Source of the DNA: CAYGBM01 sp964348225
GTDB taxonomy: Bacteria > Patescibacteriota > Minisyncoccia > Minisyncoccales > CG1-02-41-26
Assembly (NCBI GenBank): GCA_964348225.1
Contig: CAYGBM010000025.1
Span: forward strand, 1-60,960
DNA: 60,960 nucleotides
Direction: 5' to 3'
Shown here: piece after piece, positions 13,311 through 22,900 of the stretch
How the letters are laid out: each line of letters starts with the position of its first letter
Position numbering within the stretch: the first letter of the stretch is position 1
Made by a program: the position numbers and the translations under genes
The notes under the pieces: model-generated
Seen by the model: the letters and a program-made list of their open reading frames with translations, nothing else
The model's database searches: none
Told to the model about the DNA's origin: nothing

Positions 13311-14219
13311 ATGGCAAAAATTATAGTAACAGGCGGGGCTGGCTTTATAGGCTCTCACCTTGTTGACAAATTAATAGAAAGTGACCACCAGGTCGTAGTG
13401 GTTGATAATTTTTCAACAGGCAAAGAGGCGAATGTAAATCTTAAAGCAGATTTTCAAAAGATTGATATTTGCGACCTGGAAAAGCTGAAATCCTTGTTTA
13501 GGGGACAGGATTTTGTTTTTCATTTAGCTGCTCTTCCCCGCGTTCCGATTTCAGTAAAAGACCCTGTTGGAACATCCAAAGTCAATGTTTTAGGAACAAC
13601 CAGTGTTTTTAAAGCAGCCTCTGATGCTGGAGTGAAAAGAGTTATTTTTGCTTCATCTTCTGCTGTCTACGGTGAACAAAAAGAGCTTCCATTAAGAGAA
13701 GATATGAAAGCTAACCCAGTAAGCCCCTATGGTTTGCAGAAATTGGCAGGAGAACAGTTTGCAAAACTATTCACTGACCTTTACAAAATACCAATTATCT
13801 CTCTAAGATATTTCAATGTTTATGGACCCAGGATTGATTTTCACAGCGATTATAGCTTAGTTTTGGGAAAGTTCTTAAAGCAGAAAGCTGAGGGCAAGCC
13901 TTTAACAATTTACGGAGACGGGAACCAAACAAGAGGGTTTTGTTTTATTGACGATGTTATTAAAGCGAATATCTTAGCTATGGAGAGTGATAAATTGAAG
14001 GGAGGGGAGGTAATTAATATTGGCAGTGAAAAATCCCAAACAATCAATTATTTAGCTGACTTAATTGGAGGAGAAAAACAATACTTGCTTCCAAGGCCTG
14101 GAGATACCCCTCATACAAAAGCTGATATAACCAGAGCCAAGGAACTGCTTGGTTGGGTCCCGGAAGTTTCTTTTGAAGAAGGAGTAAAGAGGACCCAGGC
14201 ATGGTTTGAAAGTTTATAA
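13311..14219 (+). CDS. NAD-dependent nucleotide-sugar epimerase/dehydratase (SDR)
   Basis: A 302-aa extended short-chain dehydrogenase. VTGGAGFIGSHL is the NAD-binding Gly motif, VVDNFSTG follows strand 2, and SSSAVYG with SPYGLQK gives the Ser/Tyr-x3-Lys active site. It looks most like a UDP-glucose 4-epimerase-type protein (RYFNVYGPR), but the family covers several sugars. The gene starts five bases after the nucleotidyltransferase stop and is likely cotranscribed. Confidence 0.85.
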   Translation: MAKIIVTGGAGFIGSHLVDKLIESDHQVVVVDNFSTGKEANVNLKADFQKIDICDLEKLKSLFRGQDFVFHLAALPRVPISVKDPVGTSKVNVLGTTSVFKAASDAGVKRVIFASSSAVYGEQKELPLREDMKANPVSPYGLQKLAGEQFAKLFTDLYKIPIISLRYFNVYGPRIDFHSDYSLVLGKFLKQKAEGKPLTIYGDGNQTRGFCFIDDVIKANILAMESDKLKGGEVINIGSEKSQTINYLADLIGGEKQYLLPRPGDTPHTKADITRAKELLGWVPEVSFEEGVKRTQAWFESL

Positions 14220-14225
14220 AAGCAT

Positions 14226-15059
14226 ATGAAAGACAAACAATTAAAAGATTTAAAAATTGGCATTGTGGGCGTGGGAATGGTTGGTGGTGCGATAAAACGT
14301 TATTTTGAGAAGAATAAGATCGTTCCTCTCTTGTATGATAAGGGAAAAAAATTAGGATCGCCAGCAGAAATTAATCAAGCTGATCTTGTTTTTGTTTGCG
14401 TTCCAACGCCCTTTGATAAAGAAAAAGGATTTGACATATCATATGTTGAAGCTGCTTGCAGTGGTTTGCAGGGCAAGAAAATTGTAGTTATAAAATCAAC
14501 GGTTGTGCCAGGCACCACTGAAGGTTTTCAGCAAAAGTATCCCCAGCATAGATTCTTGTTTAACCCGGAGTTTTTAACCGAAGAGACTGCTGACCAGGAT
14601 ATGCGTTATCCTGACAGGCAGCTTGTTGGCTATACCAAGCAAAGCTACAGTGTTGCTGGTGATGTTATGCAGATTCTTCCCATGGCTCCTTTTGAGAAAA
14701 TTATGCCATCAACCGAGGCTGAAATGGTCAAATATTTTGGCAACACCTGGTTTGCAGCCAAGGTGGTATTCGCTAACCAAATCTATGATTTGTGCCAAAA
14801 AATGGGACTTGAATACGACAGGGTTATGGAGGCAGCAGCTGCTGATAAAAGAATCGGTAGGTCGCATCTTACGGTTATACATAAGGGATATCGTGGGTAC
14901 GGGGGGAAATGCATTCCAAAGGACATTAAGGCTTTGATTCAGTTTGCAGATTCCCAGGGCGTTGACTTGAAACTTCATAAAGCAACAGAAGAGATAAATA
15001 ACGAACTCATGAGAAAGCAGGGGATTGACGACCCAGAGAAATTTTCAAAAAGAGATTAA
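14226..15059 (+). CDS. Short UDP-glucose/NDP-sugar dehydrogenase-like protein
   Basis: It has the Rossmann motif GIVGVGMVGG (12-21), CVPTPFD, STVVPGTTE, FNPEFL and GYGGKCIPKD (224-233), with the catalytic Cys229 of the UDP-glucose 6-dehydrogenase family. At 277 aa it is much shorter than the usual 390 to 450 aa. It stops after the central helix and lacks the C-terminal UDP-binding domain. Either it uses a different substrate or it works with a partner. The next gene starts 11 bases later and shows no remnant of the missing domain, so a frameshift is not evident. Confidence 0.75.
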   Translation: MKDKQLKDLKIGIVGVGMVGGAIKRYFEKNKIVPLLYDKGKKLGSPAEINQADLVFVCVPTPFDKEKGFDISYVEAACSGLQGKKIVVIKSTVVPGTTEGFQQKYPQHRFLFNPEFLTEETADQDMRYPDRQLVGYTKQSYSVAGDVMQILPMAPFEKIMPSTEAEMVKYFGNTWFAAKVVFANQIYDLCQKMGLEYDRVMEAAAADKRIGRSHLTVIHKGYRGYGGKCIPKDIKALIQFADSQGVDLKLHKATEEINNELMRKQGIDDPEKFSKRD

Positions 15060-15070
15060 AAAACCATTCT

Positions 15071-15925
15071 ATGCCCCAAAAATTAGAAGGCATTGAGAAT
15101 ATCCAGGGAAATCGGAAAAAATGTCGCCACCTGTCACTTTCAAGAAAGCTTATTACAGGTTTTTATTTTCTTCCGTTTCGCTTGGTTGATAAAATAGACA
15201 ATGCTGGTTTGTTGTTCCAGAAGATTGCCAATACAATTCGTTTCCAGGTTTTTTGGAACAAATATGTAAGGGACAATCCCGATGTCATTATTGTGCCAAG
15301 TTTTGCAAGGGTTAGGTCAAAGCAGGCCATTTGGGATATAGCTTTGAATGCTGTAAACAAAATGGGGGAGGTGGGGAAAATTCTTGAATTTGGTGCTGGC
15401 AATGGCGGTTCTTTGCTCTATTTTTGGCGGCATGTGCCAAAAACAATGCATTTGATAGGCTATGATTGTTTTGAGGGTCTTCCTGAGAAGTGGGATTCTC
15501 TGCCCGCGGGAGCAATCAAGGGATATGGAGCGCCGATTGAACTGTGGGCTGATTATCCTGAAAAACGAAAGGCGATTTTGGCTAATTTAACTCCTGGTAA
15601 ATTTCCTTCACCACCCCAAGAAAATATTTCCATAGAGGCTGGTTTATTCAGCCAAACAGTGCCCAAGCTTTTTAAGGACGGGGTGCCTGCTGATATCCGG
15701 CTTCTGCACTTTGACGCTGATATTTATATGTCAACCAGGCCTATCCTTGATATTGTGGCAGGGCCACTTAATTACAGATATTATATTTTATTTGATGAGT
15801 TTTATTCAGCCAACCACGAATTTAAAGCCTGGATGGAATTTGTGGGGGTTTACAAGGTTGACCGCTGGCGAGTGGTTGCGACTTCTGAAGACGGCTTCCA
15901 AGTATTAATTGAGCTGAATTATTAA
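15071..15925 (+). CDS. TylF/MycF-like O-methyltransferase
   Basis: A 284-aa SAM-dependent methyltransferase: motif I ILEFGAGNGGSLLYF, then LIGYDCFEGLPEKW, and the metal-binding LLHFDADIYMSTRPIL (Asp pair). These match the macrocin O-methyltransferase group, which methylates sugar hydroxyls using Mg2+. An O-methyl group on the glycan is the likely outcome. It has about 90 extra N-terminal residues of unclear role. Confidence 0.8.
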   Translation: MPQKLEGIENIQGNRKKCRHLSLSRKLITGFYFLPFRLVDKIDNAGLLFQKIANTIRFQVFWNKYVRDNPDVIIVPSFARVRSKQAIWDIALNAVNKMGEVGKILEFGAGNGGSLLYFWRHVPKTMHLIGYDCFEGLPEKWDSLPAGAIKGYGAPIELWADYPEKRKAILANLTPGKFPSPPQENISIEAGLFSQTVPKLFKDGVPADIRLLHFDADIYMSTRPILDIVAGPLNYRYYILFDEFYSANHEFKAWMEFVGVYKVDRWRVVATSEDGFQVLIELNY

Positions 15926-15935
15926 TCCTTTGATA

Positions 15936-17093
15936 ATGCCCAAAAAATACAAAATTCTGCATATTATTACCAGATTTATGAAGGGTGGGGGCGCAGAGAA
16001 AAACACTTATTTAACTATTAAGGGGTTAGAAAGTGAGAATTATGAAATTGATTTGGCAATAGGCGGAGATTCTGAAGTAGTTCCGGAAAAAATTAATGTC
16101 ATTAAGATAGATAGCCTGAGGGGCAAGATTAATCCTGTTGCTGAAATTAAAGCTGTACACCAGTTTTACAAGCTAATAAGAAAAAAGAAATATCATTTGG
16201 TTCACACTCACCAATCAAAGGCAGGGTGTATAGGAAGATTGGCAGCGAAGATAGCCGGTGCTCCAATAATTATTCACACCCTTCATGGCCCTCTTTTTCA
16301 CGATAATTTAAACCCCATCATAAGATGGGTTTATATATTGGTTGAGAGGTTTTTAGCAAGGTTTACTGATTGGTTTATTTCAGTGGGAGAAGACCTAAGG
16401 GATTATTATTTAAGAGCGAAAGTAGGAAAACCAGATAGATATTCTATCATTAGAAGTGGAATGGAGCTTGAAAAATTCCGTAATGCCATAAACATTTCCC
16501 AGCAAGATATAAATGAGCTTAAAAAAGATTTAGGCGTTGCCTTGAACGAACCGATTGTTGGCATGGTAGGGAGGTTGGAGCCAGATAAGGGCTGGCAAGA
16601 TGCCGTTGAGGTAGCAAGCGAGATTGCAGGGAAAAACCCTAAGGTTAAATTTTTGTTTGTTGGCAAAGGAGATTATCTTTCAGAACTTGAAAGAATGACT
16701 CATAGGCTTGGGCTTACACGCACAATAGTCTTTACTGGCTACAGAAAAGACATAGAGCAAGTAATGATGCTTTTTGACGTTTTGATTTTTACCTCAATAA
16801 GAGAAGGATTATCCCAGGTGTTGGTGCAAGGTGTTATGCTTGGCAAACCCATAGTTTCATACAATGTTTTGGGGACTCATGAGATGATAAGCGGGAATGG
16901 GTTTATTGTGCCCCTGGGAGATGTTAAAGCTATGGTGAAAAAAATTGATTATTTGCTTTCTGATTTAGAAAGGGCAAGGATAATGGGCAAGAAGGGAAAA
17001 GAACGAAATTTTGATGAATGGAGAATAGAAACAATGGTTCGGCAAATCCAAACACTGTATAACAGCCTTTTGGGTTCAAAAAACTATGATTAA
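15936..17093 (+). CDS. GT4-family glycosyltransferase
   Basis: A GT-B fold enzyme (385 aa). The N-terminal domain begins ILHIITRFMKGGGAEKNT, the acceptor-side glycine loop. The C-terminal domain has GMVGRLEPDKGWQDAVE, FVGKGDYLSEL and the E-x7-E region SIREGLSQVLVQ. It transfers an unknown sugar in repeat-unit assembly on the cytosolic side. The ATG at 15936 is chosen over an upstream TTG. Its end overlaps the next gene by eight bases. Confidence 0.87.
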   Translation: MPKKYKILHIITRFMKGGGAEKNTYLTIKGLESENYEIDLAIGGDSEVVPEKINVIKIDSLRGKINPVAEIKAVHQFYKLIRKKKYHLVHTHQSKAGCIGRLAAKIAGAPIIIHTLHGPLFHDNLNPIIRWVYILVERFLARFTDWFISVGEDLRDYYLRAKVGKPDRYSIIRSGMELEKFRNAINISQQDINELKKDLGVALNEPIVGMVGRLEPDKGWQDAVEVASEIAGKNPKVKFLFVGKGDYLSELERMTHRLGLTRTIVFTGYRKDIEQVMMLFDVLIFTSIREGLSQVLVQGVMLGKPIVSYNVLGTHEMISGNGFIVPLGDVKAMVKKIDYLLSDLERARIMGKKGKERNFDEWRIETMVRQIQTLYNSLLGSKNYD

Positions 17094-18009
17094 AAAAATA
17101 TTAGTTACAGGAAGCAGTGGCACTATTGGCACGAGATTATGCGAAAAGCTTTTGGAAAAGGGATATGAGGTTGTTGGCGTTGACAAAAAAGAGAACCGAT
17201 GGAAAAAGGATATAAACGACCTGACCTTAATTGGAGATTTAAGACAAAAAGAAATTTTTGGAAAGTTGCCCAGAGATATTGATTTGCTAGCCCACTTAGC
17301 TGCCAATGCCAGAGTTTATAACCTGGTGGTTAAGCCGAGCTTGGCTAGAGATAATTTTGAAACTACTTTCAATACTTTAGAGTTTTGTCGCAAGAACAAC
17401 ATCAAGAAGTTTATTTTTGCTAGCTCAAGAGAAATCTATGGTAATGCAGAAAGGGTGAAGCATAAAGAGGAGGATGTTCGTTTGAGTGGCTGTGAAAGCC
17501 CTTATACTGCTTCTAAAATTGGAGGTGAGGCTTTAACTCATGCTTACCAACAGTGCTATGGCATAGATTTTGTTATTATTCGTTTTTCAAATGTCTATGG
17601 AATGTATGATGATTCAGATAGGGTTATTCCTTTATTTATTAAACTTAGCGGGGAGAACAAAGACCTAACTGTATTTGGCAAAGAAAAGCTCTTAGATTTT
17701 ACTTATATTGATGATGCTGTGTCAGGAGTAATAAAAAGCATTGCTGATTTTGAAAAAGCAAAGAACGATGTCTATAATATTGCTTTTGGTAAGGGAACTA
17801 CTATTGTTGAAGTGGCAGAATTGATTAAAAAATATATGGGGAGTAGAAGTAAGATTTTAATTAAAGAGAACAGAAAGGGTGAGGTGGTTAAATTTATTGC
17901 TGATATTTCCAAGGCTAAGCATAGGTTTGGTTATAACCCTCAAACAGAGTTTGCCGCAGGAGTAAAAAAGGCTATTCAGTGGTATAGGGAAAACCTCTAT
18001 CATGAGTAA
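17086..18009 (+). CDS. NAD-dependent epimerase/dehydratase (SDR)
   Basis: A 307-aa SDR with VTGSSGTIGTRL, the catalytic SSREIYG and YTASK motifs, and RFSNVYG. It most resembles the UDP-glucose epimerase/GDP-sugar dehydratase branch; the exact sugar is undetermined. It overlaps both neighbours by eight bases (coordinates 17086-17093 and 18002-18009), so it is translationally coupled in a tight operon. Confidence 0.82.
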   Translation: MIKKILVTGSSGTIGTRLCEKLLEKGYEVVGVDKKENRWKKDINDLTLIGDLRQKEIFGKLPRDIDLLAHLAANARVYNLVVKPSLARDNFETTFNTLEFCRKNNIKKFIFASSREIYGNAERVKHKEEDVRLSGCESPYTASKIGGEALTHAYQQCYGIDFVIIRFSNVYGMYDDSDRVIPLFIKLSGENKDLTVFGKEKLLDFTYIDDAVSGVIKSIADFEKAKNDVYNIAFGKGTTIVEVAELIKKYMGSRSKILIKENRKGEVVKFIADISKAKHRFGYNPQTEFAAGVKKAIQWYRENLYHE

Positions 18010-19420
18010 AGAAGATATCCTAATAATAGGAGCAGGGCCTGCTGGTATGGCAGCAGGTTTTGAGTTGCAAAAAGCAGGAAAGCGGTGCACTATCATTGAA
18101 AAGCAAGGGGCAGTTGGGGGGCTTGCCAAAACATTGCAGTATGGAGATTTCAGAACAGACATAGGCCCCCATAGGTTTTTCAGCCAAAACAAATACCTTT
18201 ATGATATGCTCAGAGACTTGCTCGGTGAGCGTTGGGGTAAGGTTGACCGGCTTACCAGATTTTTTATTGGAGGAAAATTTTTTCTTTATCCCATTGACTT
18301 CAAAGAGGCTTTGCTGAAGGTCGGCATTTACAAAGCCTCAAGGATCCTTTTTGATTATTCATTACAAAGAGGTAAGAGGGTATTTGTCAAACGACCAGCT
18401 GTTTCTTTTGAGGAGCAGGTTATCTCAGAGTTCGGCAGGACGCTTGCTGAATTAAATATGCTTAACTATACAGAAAAAATTTGGGGCCTGCCTTGTTCTC
18501 AGATTTCAACTGATTGGTTCCAGCAAAGAATCAAGGGACTTTCTCTGAAAGAGGTTATCAAAAAAATTTTTATAAAGTCAAAAGAAGGGCCCAAGACATT
18601 GGTTGACCAATTTTATTATCCTGATATTGGCACAGGATTAATCTACGAGAGAATGAAAGAGAGGATATTGACGATCGGAAGCAGAATAGAATTTAACAGC
18701 CACCCCATAAAGCTGATTTGCGCTAAGCGTAGAATAAAACAAGCTGTTCTGAGCATTGGAGGAACGCATCATATTCTTGAGCCCCAGTATATTCTCTCTT
18801 CTGTGCCCCTCACAGAGCTTGTTGGGTTATTAGAGCCAGGAGCACCTCAAGGGATATTGGAAAACTTAAAAAAACTGAGATTCAGGTCTGTTGTTGCTTT
18901 CTTTATGACCTTAAAAAAACCTTCAGTTGGGCCTGAGCAATGGATTTATTTCCCTGATAAAGAAATACCTTTTATTAGAATGACAGAGCCGAAAAACTTC
19001 AGCAAAAAAATGTCTCCAGCCAATGAAACTTCTTTACTTTTAGAGTTTTTTTGTTGGGAAAATGACAAGACTTGGAATTTTTCTGCTGGAGAGCTTTTTG
19101 AAATAGCTCTTAAATGGTTAGAAAAGCTTGGATTTGTCAAAAGAGAAGAGGTTATTAACTATTGGATTCACAAAGAAAGACACGCTTATCCTGTATATGA
19201 CTTGCAGTATAGAGAAAATAGGGAAGCTGTTATGAATTATTTAAGGCAGTTTGTGAATCTCCAGCTCATTGGCAGGGCAGGCAGTTTTCGTTACAACAAC
19301 CAGGACCATGCTTTGGAGATGGGAATATTGGCTGCCCGTAATATTATAGAGGGCAATAAATACGACATTGAGCAAGTGGGTTCAGAGCAAAAATATTTTG
19401 AAAGAGGCTACATTAGATAA
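18002..19420 (+). CDS. FAD-dependent oxidoreductase (UDP-galactopyranose-mutase/amine-oxidase-like)
   Basis: A 472-aa flavoprotein with the dinucleotide motif IIGAGPAGMAAGFEL and EKQGAVGGLAKT. DIGPHRFFSQ resembles the His-containing loop of UDP-galactopyranose mutase-like and protoporphyrinogen-oxidase-like proteins. The C-terminal GRAGSFRYNNQDHALEMG closes the FAD site. In glycan loci such proteins often isomerise or oxidise a nucleotide sugar, but this branch is not well defined. Confidence 0.75.
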   Translation: MSKEDILIIGAGPAGMAAGFELQKAGKRCTIIEKQGAVGGLAKTLQYGDFRTDIGPHRFFSQNKYLYDMLRDLLGERWGKVDRLTRFFIGGKFFLYPIDFKEALLKVGIYKASRILFDYSLQRGKRVFVKRPAVSFEEQVISEFGRTLAELNMLNYTEKIWGLPCSQISTDWFQQRIKGLSLKEVIKKIFIKSKEGPKTLVDQFYYPDIGTGLIYERMKERILTIGSRIEFNSHPIKLICAKRRIKQAVLSIGGTHHILEPQYILSSVPLTELVGLLEPGAPQGILENLKKLRFRSVVAFFMTLKKPSVGPEQWIYFPDKEIPFIRMTEPKNFSKKMSPANETSLLLEFFCWENDKTWNFSAGELFEIALKWLEKLGFVKREEVINYWIHKERHAYPVYDLQYRENREAVMNYLRQFVNLQLIGRAGSFRYNNQDHALEMGILAARNIIEGNKYDIEQVGSEQKYFERGYIR

Positions 19421-19456
19421 ATTAAAAATTAAGAATTAAAAATTAAAAATTATTTC
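19421..19456. repeat. AT-rich short tandem-like repeat
   Basis: Repeated ttaaaaatt/aattaag units fill the gap before the GtrA-like gene. A related but longer tract lies inside murB at 60848-60910. Confidence 0.5.
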
Positions 19457-19470
19457 TACAACAAAAATTC

Positions 19471-19893
19471 ATGCAAATTATTAAAACTTTGAACGGGTTC
19501 TTGCAGATTAACAGCATAAAGCTGTTCTTGAGGTATGTTGTTTTTGCAGGTATTGCTACCCTTGTTGATTTGGGACTTTTATATTTGTTAACAGAGTTTT
19601 TAGACGTTTGGTATTTTTATTCAGCAGCTATTGCTTATCTTTGTGGGATGCTCACTAATTTTTCGTTGAATAAATATTTAAACTTTAGGAATAAAAGCAA
19701 AAAAATAATCCCCCAATTTGGGCTATTTGCTATTGTTGCTTTGGTTGGGTTGGGATTGAATCAGCTTATTTTATATCTTTTGGTGGAATTTGCCGCGATT
19801 CAGTATATGGCAGCGAAAATCATTGCTATTTTCATTGTGATGTTTTGGAGTTTTTTGGGGCACAAAAAACTCACTTTTAAACTATTAAGCTAA
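19471..19893 (+). CDS. GtrA-family membrane protein
   Basis: A 140-aa protein with four predicted membrane helices (about 20-43, 50-68, 80-102, 107-132) and the family-typical YLCGMLTNFSLNKYLNF. GtrA proteins are thought to help flip polyprenyl-phosphate sugars or to assist glycosylation of surface polymers. It fits with the membrane glycosyltransferases in this locus. Confidence 0.82.
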   Translation: MQIIKTLNGFLQINSIKLFLRYVVFAGIATLVDLGLLYLLTEFLDVWYFYSAAIAYLCGMLTNFSLNKYLNFRNKSKKIIPQFGLFAIVALVGLGLNQLILYLLVEFAAIQYMAAKIIAIFIVMFWSFLGHKKLTFKLLS

Positions 19894-19906
19894 CTTTTTT
19901 ATTGAA

Positions 19907-21346
19907 TTACTCTTTTCTAAGCCAAAGATGGATGTAGAGGCTAGGGGAGTAATTTTTTTTTAATATAGTGTTGGTTTTAGTATATTCCTGATTGTCCAAA
20001 TAGATTACCTTTGGTCTTTGGGTGGTTATAACGTGAGCTATATATTCGTCTATTTCTTTTAGCGGTTTGCCGAGTATTGCAGAGCAGGTGTCTTGGAGAA
20101 ACCAACAGTAGTCAGCATCTTTTCTAAAGATTGGATGATACATAGGTTTGAAACTCCAGACTTTGTCTGTGGGGACTGTGTTTTGCAAGATATATCTTTG
20201 GGCCAAGTTGTTTTCTGGAATATGGAAGATCCACTTGAAATAGTTAGCTGTGGCCAATAAAAAGAGAAGAGAACAAAAGACAAGAATCACCGCGATTTTC
20301 TGCTTATTCAATAAAAGGGCAGCAAAGATTAAAGAAAGCGGTAAAAAGGCAATGAGATAGGGGGCGCCCAAGAATCTTTTGAAATAGATTGGCAAAGATA
20401 AGATGTACAAAAACTGGAATAGAGCTAAAAAGAATAGTTTTCCTCTCAGGGTAATCTCCGGTTTCTTGGTTCTTAATCTTTTTATTGCCTTGCAAAGGTA
20501 ATAGAGGAGAGTTACAGGAATAAGCAGCCAAACAAGGGGGTTTCTGATAAATAGTCCCACTAATGAGAACCGCCCCCACCAACCTCCCCCGGGCACAGGC
20601 CATATTTTGTTGACAGTAAAGTTGAAAAACCAATAGGTTGATAAAAGATTTTTTGTGAGCAAGCTGAGATAGTAAGGAGAGATAATAAGCAAGAATCCAC
20701 CTGCAAAATAGAGAAGTCTTCTGAACCTTTTTTTGAGGAATAGAATATCATAAAGAATTAACATTACCAGAGGAATGAGCAGAAACAGGGCTTTTTGGAG
20801 GAACAAGAAGCTTAATCCCATAGCCATTCCTGACAAAAGCAAAACCAAGCTTTGTTCCCCCTGCTTGCTTTGTTCCCTCTGTTTATTGTTTGGCTTTAGA
20901 GAAACAAAGTATAGGTAAATACCAATCAAAGAGCAAAGAAACATTACAGAGTCTGGTCTTGTTTGAATACTTGACCAAATAAAGGGCTGGGCGCTGCCAA
21001 TCAAAAAGAGATACAACAAAACTGCTTTTTTATCAAAACCTGCTTTCTTCACTATTTTATATAAAAAGAACAGGCTCAAGAAGTGGATGAGCATCTGGCT
21101 GAAGCGAGCCAGCATAATGGTTTCTCTGCCTTTAATTAAAAACAAAGATAGAAAATAATAATAAAAACTGTGATGGTGTTCAAAAAAATCTTGATAGGGC
21201 TCATAACCTTGTTTAACCAGCCAAGCAGCGTGCAGGGCTTCAGTATCATCGCCAATCAGGGCTATGCGGAAAACAGAAACAGCTTGAAGCACAAAAAAAA
21301 TACCAACCAATATAATCAATATTTTTTGAAGGCTTATTTTTATCAT
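19907..21346 (-). CDS. Membrane GT-C glycosyltransferase (ArnT/PMT-like)
   Basis: A 479-aa polytopic protein with about ten hydrophobic segments. The first outside loop after helix 1 carries acidic residues (IGDDTEALHAAW and YEPYQDFFEHHHSF), as in the GT39/GT-C group that uses polyprenyl-phosphate sugars. TRPDSV follows. It sits on the opposite strand, convergent with the GtrA-like gene (14-base gap). The sugar is unknown. Confidence 0.8.
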   Translation of the reverse strand: MIKISLQKILIILVGIFFVLQAVSVFRIALIGDDTEALHAAWLVKQGYEPYQDFFEHHHSFYYYFLSLFLIKGRETIMLARFSQMLIHFLSLFFLYKIVKKAGFDKKAVLLYLFLIGSAQPFIWSSIQTRPDSVMFLCSLIGIYLYFVSLKPNNKQREQSKQGEQSLVLLLSGMAMGLSFLFLQKALFLLIPLVMLILYDILFLKKRFRRLLYFAGGFLLIISPYYLSLLTKNLLSTYWFFNFTVNKIWPVPGGGWWGRFSLVGLFIRNPLVWLLIPVTLLYYLCKAIKRLRTKKPEITLRGKLFFLALFQFLYILSLPIYFKRFLGAPYLIAFLPLSLIFAALLLNKQKIAVILVFCSLLFLLATANYFKWIFHIPENNLAQRYILQNTVPTDKVWSFKPMYHPIFRKDADYCWFLQDTCSAILGKPLKEIDEYIAHVITTQRPKVIYLDNQEYTKTNTILKKNYSPSLYIHLWLRKE

Positions 21347-21403
21347 TCTTCAATTATACTGAAAAGATAAATTGGCGCAAATGAATAATATTGCTGAAGA
21401 AAA

Positions 21404-21432
21404 TTGATTTATGGGAATGCAAGTGATACAAT
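21404..21432 (+). promoter_or_regulatory. Promoter for the 21.4-28.6 kb operon
   Basis: TTGATT (21404-21409), 17-base spacer, TACAAT (21427-21432) with an extended TG at 21424-21425. A second hexamer TATAAT is at 21439-21444. Located in the gap between divergent genes. Confidence 0.6.
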
Positions 21433-21455
21433 ATTAAGTATAATGAGACAATGAT

Positions 21456-21827
21456 ATGTTGCAGACTTTTTTGCTTTTGGCAGTGGCTACTGTAACAACT
21501 GCCAGTGCCCAGCTTTGTTTCAAGAGGGGAATGCTTAAGATAGGGGAGTTAGACTTTTCTCCTTCTAATATTGTTTCCTTGATTGTTCGAGCCATCCACA
21601 GCGGCTGGCTCATAGGCGGGGTATTGTTGATGATAGTGAGTTTCCTATTGTGGCTTTTTATTCTCTCTCGTTTGCAAATAAACATTGCTTATCCCATAAC
21701 CATTGGTCTTCAGACAGTTTTAATTGCAGTTGCTTCTTGGTTTTTATTTAAAGAGTACTTAGCTTTTTACCAAGTTTTAGGGATTGCTATTGTAATTTTG
21801 GGAATTTTCCTTATATTAAAATCTTAA
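21456..21827 (+). CDS. Small EamA/SMR-type membrane transporter
   Basis: A 123-aa, four-helix membrane protein. The start QTFLLLAVATVTTASAQLCF, the central VLLMIVSFLLWLFILSRL and the ending LGIAIVILGIFLILK follow the SMR/ArnE-ArnF pattern. In polysaccharide clusters such proteins can flip undecaprenyl-phosphate sugars. The start at 21456 gives a leader of about 5 to 17 bases. It has no paired subunit gene, so it probably works as a homodimer. Confidence 0.75.
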   Translation: MLQTFLLLAVATVTTASAQLCFKRGMLKIGELDFSPSNIVSLIVRAIHSGWLIGGVLLMIVSFLLWLFILSRLQINIAYPITIGLQTVLIAVASWFLFKEYLAFYQVLGIAIVILGIFLILKS

Positions 21828-21836
21828 CGAGCATGT

Positions 21837-22889
21837 ATGAGCAAAAAAGTTCTTATAACCGGCTCAGCTGGTTTAATCGGCTCTGAGGCGGTAAAATTTT
21901 TTTGTGAAAGAGGTTTTGAAGTTATAGGTATTGACAATGATATGCGTCAATATTTTTTTGGCAGAGAAGCTAGCACTCAGTGGAACAGAAAACTGCTTGA
22001 AGAAAAGTTTAGTAATTATAAGCATTTTGATATAGATGTCAGGGATAATGAGAAAATAGAGAAAATATTTCAAGATAACAAGTTTGATTTAATTATTCAT
22101 GCAGCCGCCCAGCCCTCTCATGATTGGGCAGCCAAAGAGCCTATTACTGATTTTACTGTTAATGCCAACGGCACCCTTGTTTTACTGGAAATGTGCCGAA
22201 AATACTGCAAAGAAGCAGTTTTTATTTTCACCTCAACCAACAAGGTTTATGGCGACAGGCCCAATACTCTTCCTTTAATAGAGCTTGATTCGCGGTATGA
22301 ATTGCCTCAAAATCATCAATATTACAAAGGCATTGATGAGTCAATGAGCATTGACAAAAGCACCCACAGCCTTTTTGGTGTTTCCAAAATAGCTTCTGAT
22401 GTGATGGTTCAGGAATACGGAAAGTATTTTGGTTTGAAAACAGTAAGCTTCCGAGGAGGCTGTTTGACAGGGCCTGCTCATTCAGGCGCCCAGCTTCATG
22501 GCTTCCTATCCTATCTGGTTAAATGTATTGCCAGTGGCAGGGACTACACTATTTTTGGATACAAAGGCAAACAGGTAAGGGATAATATTCATTCCAGCGA
22601 CTTGATTAATGCTTTTTATCATTTTTATTTAAATCCTCAGCAAGGTGAAGTTTATAATATGGGAGGTAGCAGGCACTCCAATATTTCTATGCTGGAGGCT
22701 ATCAAGAAGATTGAAAAGGTTCTCAACAAAAAAGCTAAATGGAAGTATCGTGCTGAACCCAGGGTTGGCGACCATATCTGGTATATTTCTGATGTTTCAA
22801 AATTCAAATCCCATTACCCGGACTGGGGTTTTAAATACAGCATAGATGAGATTATTGAAGATATTTGCCGCCACGGCCACTTTGAGTAG
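21837..22889 (+). CDS. CDP-paratose/tyvelose 2-epimerase-like NAD-dependent epimerase
   Basis: A 350-aa SDR. The N-terminal motif is ITGSAGLIGSEA. It has AAAQPSHDWAAKEP, FTSTNKVYGD, the long YKGIDESMSIDKSTHSLFG region, and RGGCLTGPAHSGAQLHGFL. These are characteristic of the CDP-tyvelose 2-epimerase-like branch found in many polysaccharide loci. The true substrate is not certain, since no CDP-sugar synthesis genes were recognised here. Confidence 0.8.
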   Translation: MSKKVLITGSAGLIGSEAVKFFCERGFEVIGIDNDMRQYFFGREASTQWNRKLLEEKFSNYKHFDIDVRDNEKIEKIFQDNKFDLIIHAAAQPSHDWAAKEPITDFTVNANGTLVLLEMCRKYCKEAVFIFTSTNKVYGDRPNTLPLIELDSRYELPQNHQYYKGIDESMSIDKSTHSLFGVSKIASDVMVQEYGKYFGLKTVSFRGGCLTGPAHSGAQLHGFLSYLVKCIASGRDYTIFGYKGKQVRDNIHSSDLINAFYHFYLNPQQGEVYNMGGSRHSNISMLEAIKKIEKVLNKKAKWKYRAEPRVGDHIWYISDVSKFKSHYPDWGFKYSIDEIIEDICRHGHFE

Positions 22890-22900
22890 GTAAAATTATT

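Noticed and set aside
14226..15070. Frameshift explaining the short sugar dehydrogenase
   Set aside because: The gap to the next gene is only 11 bases and the next gene is an unrelated methyltransferase, so no downstream remnant is available.
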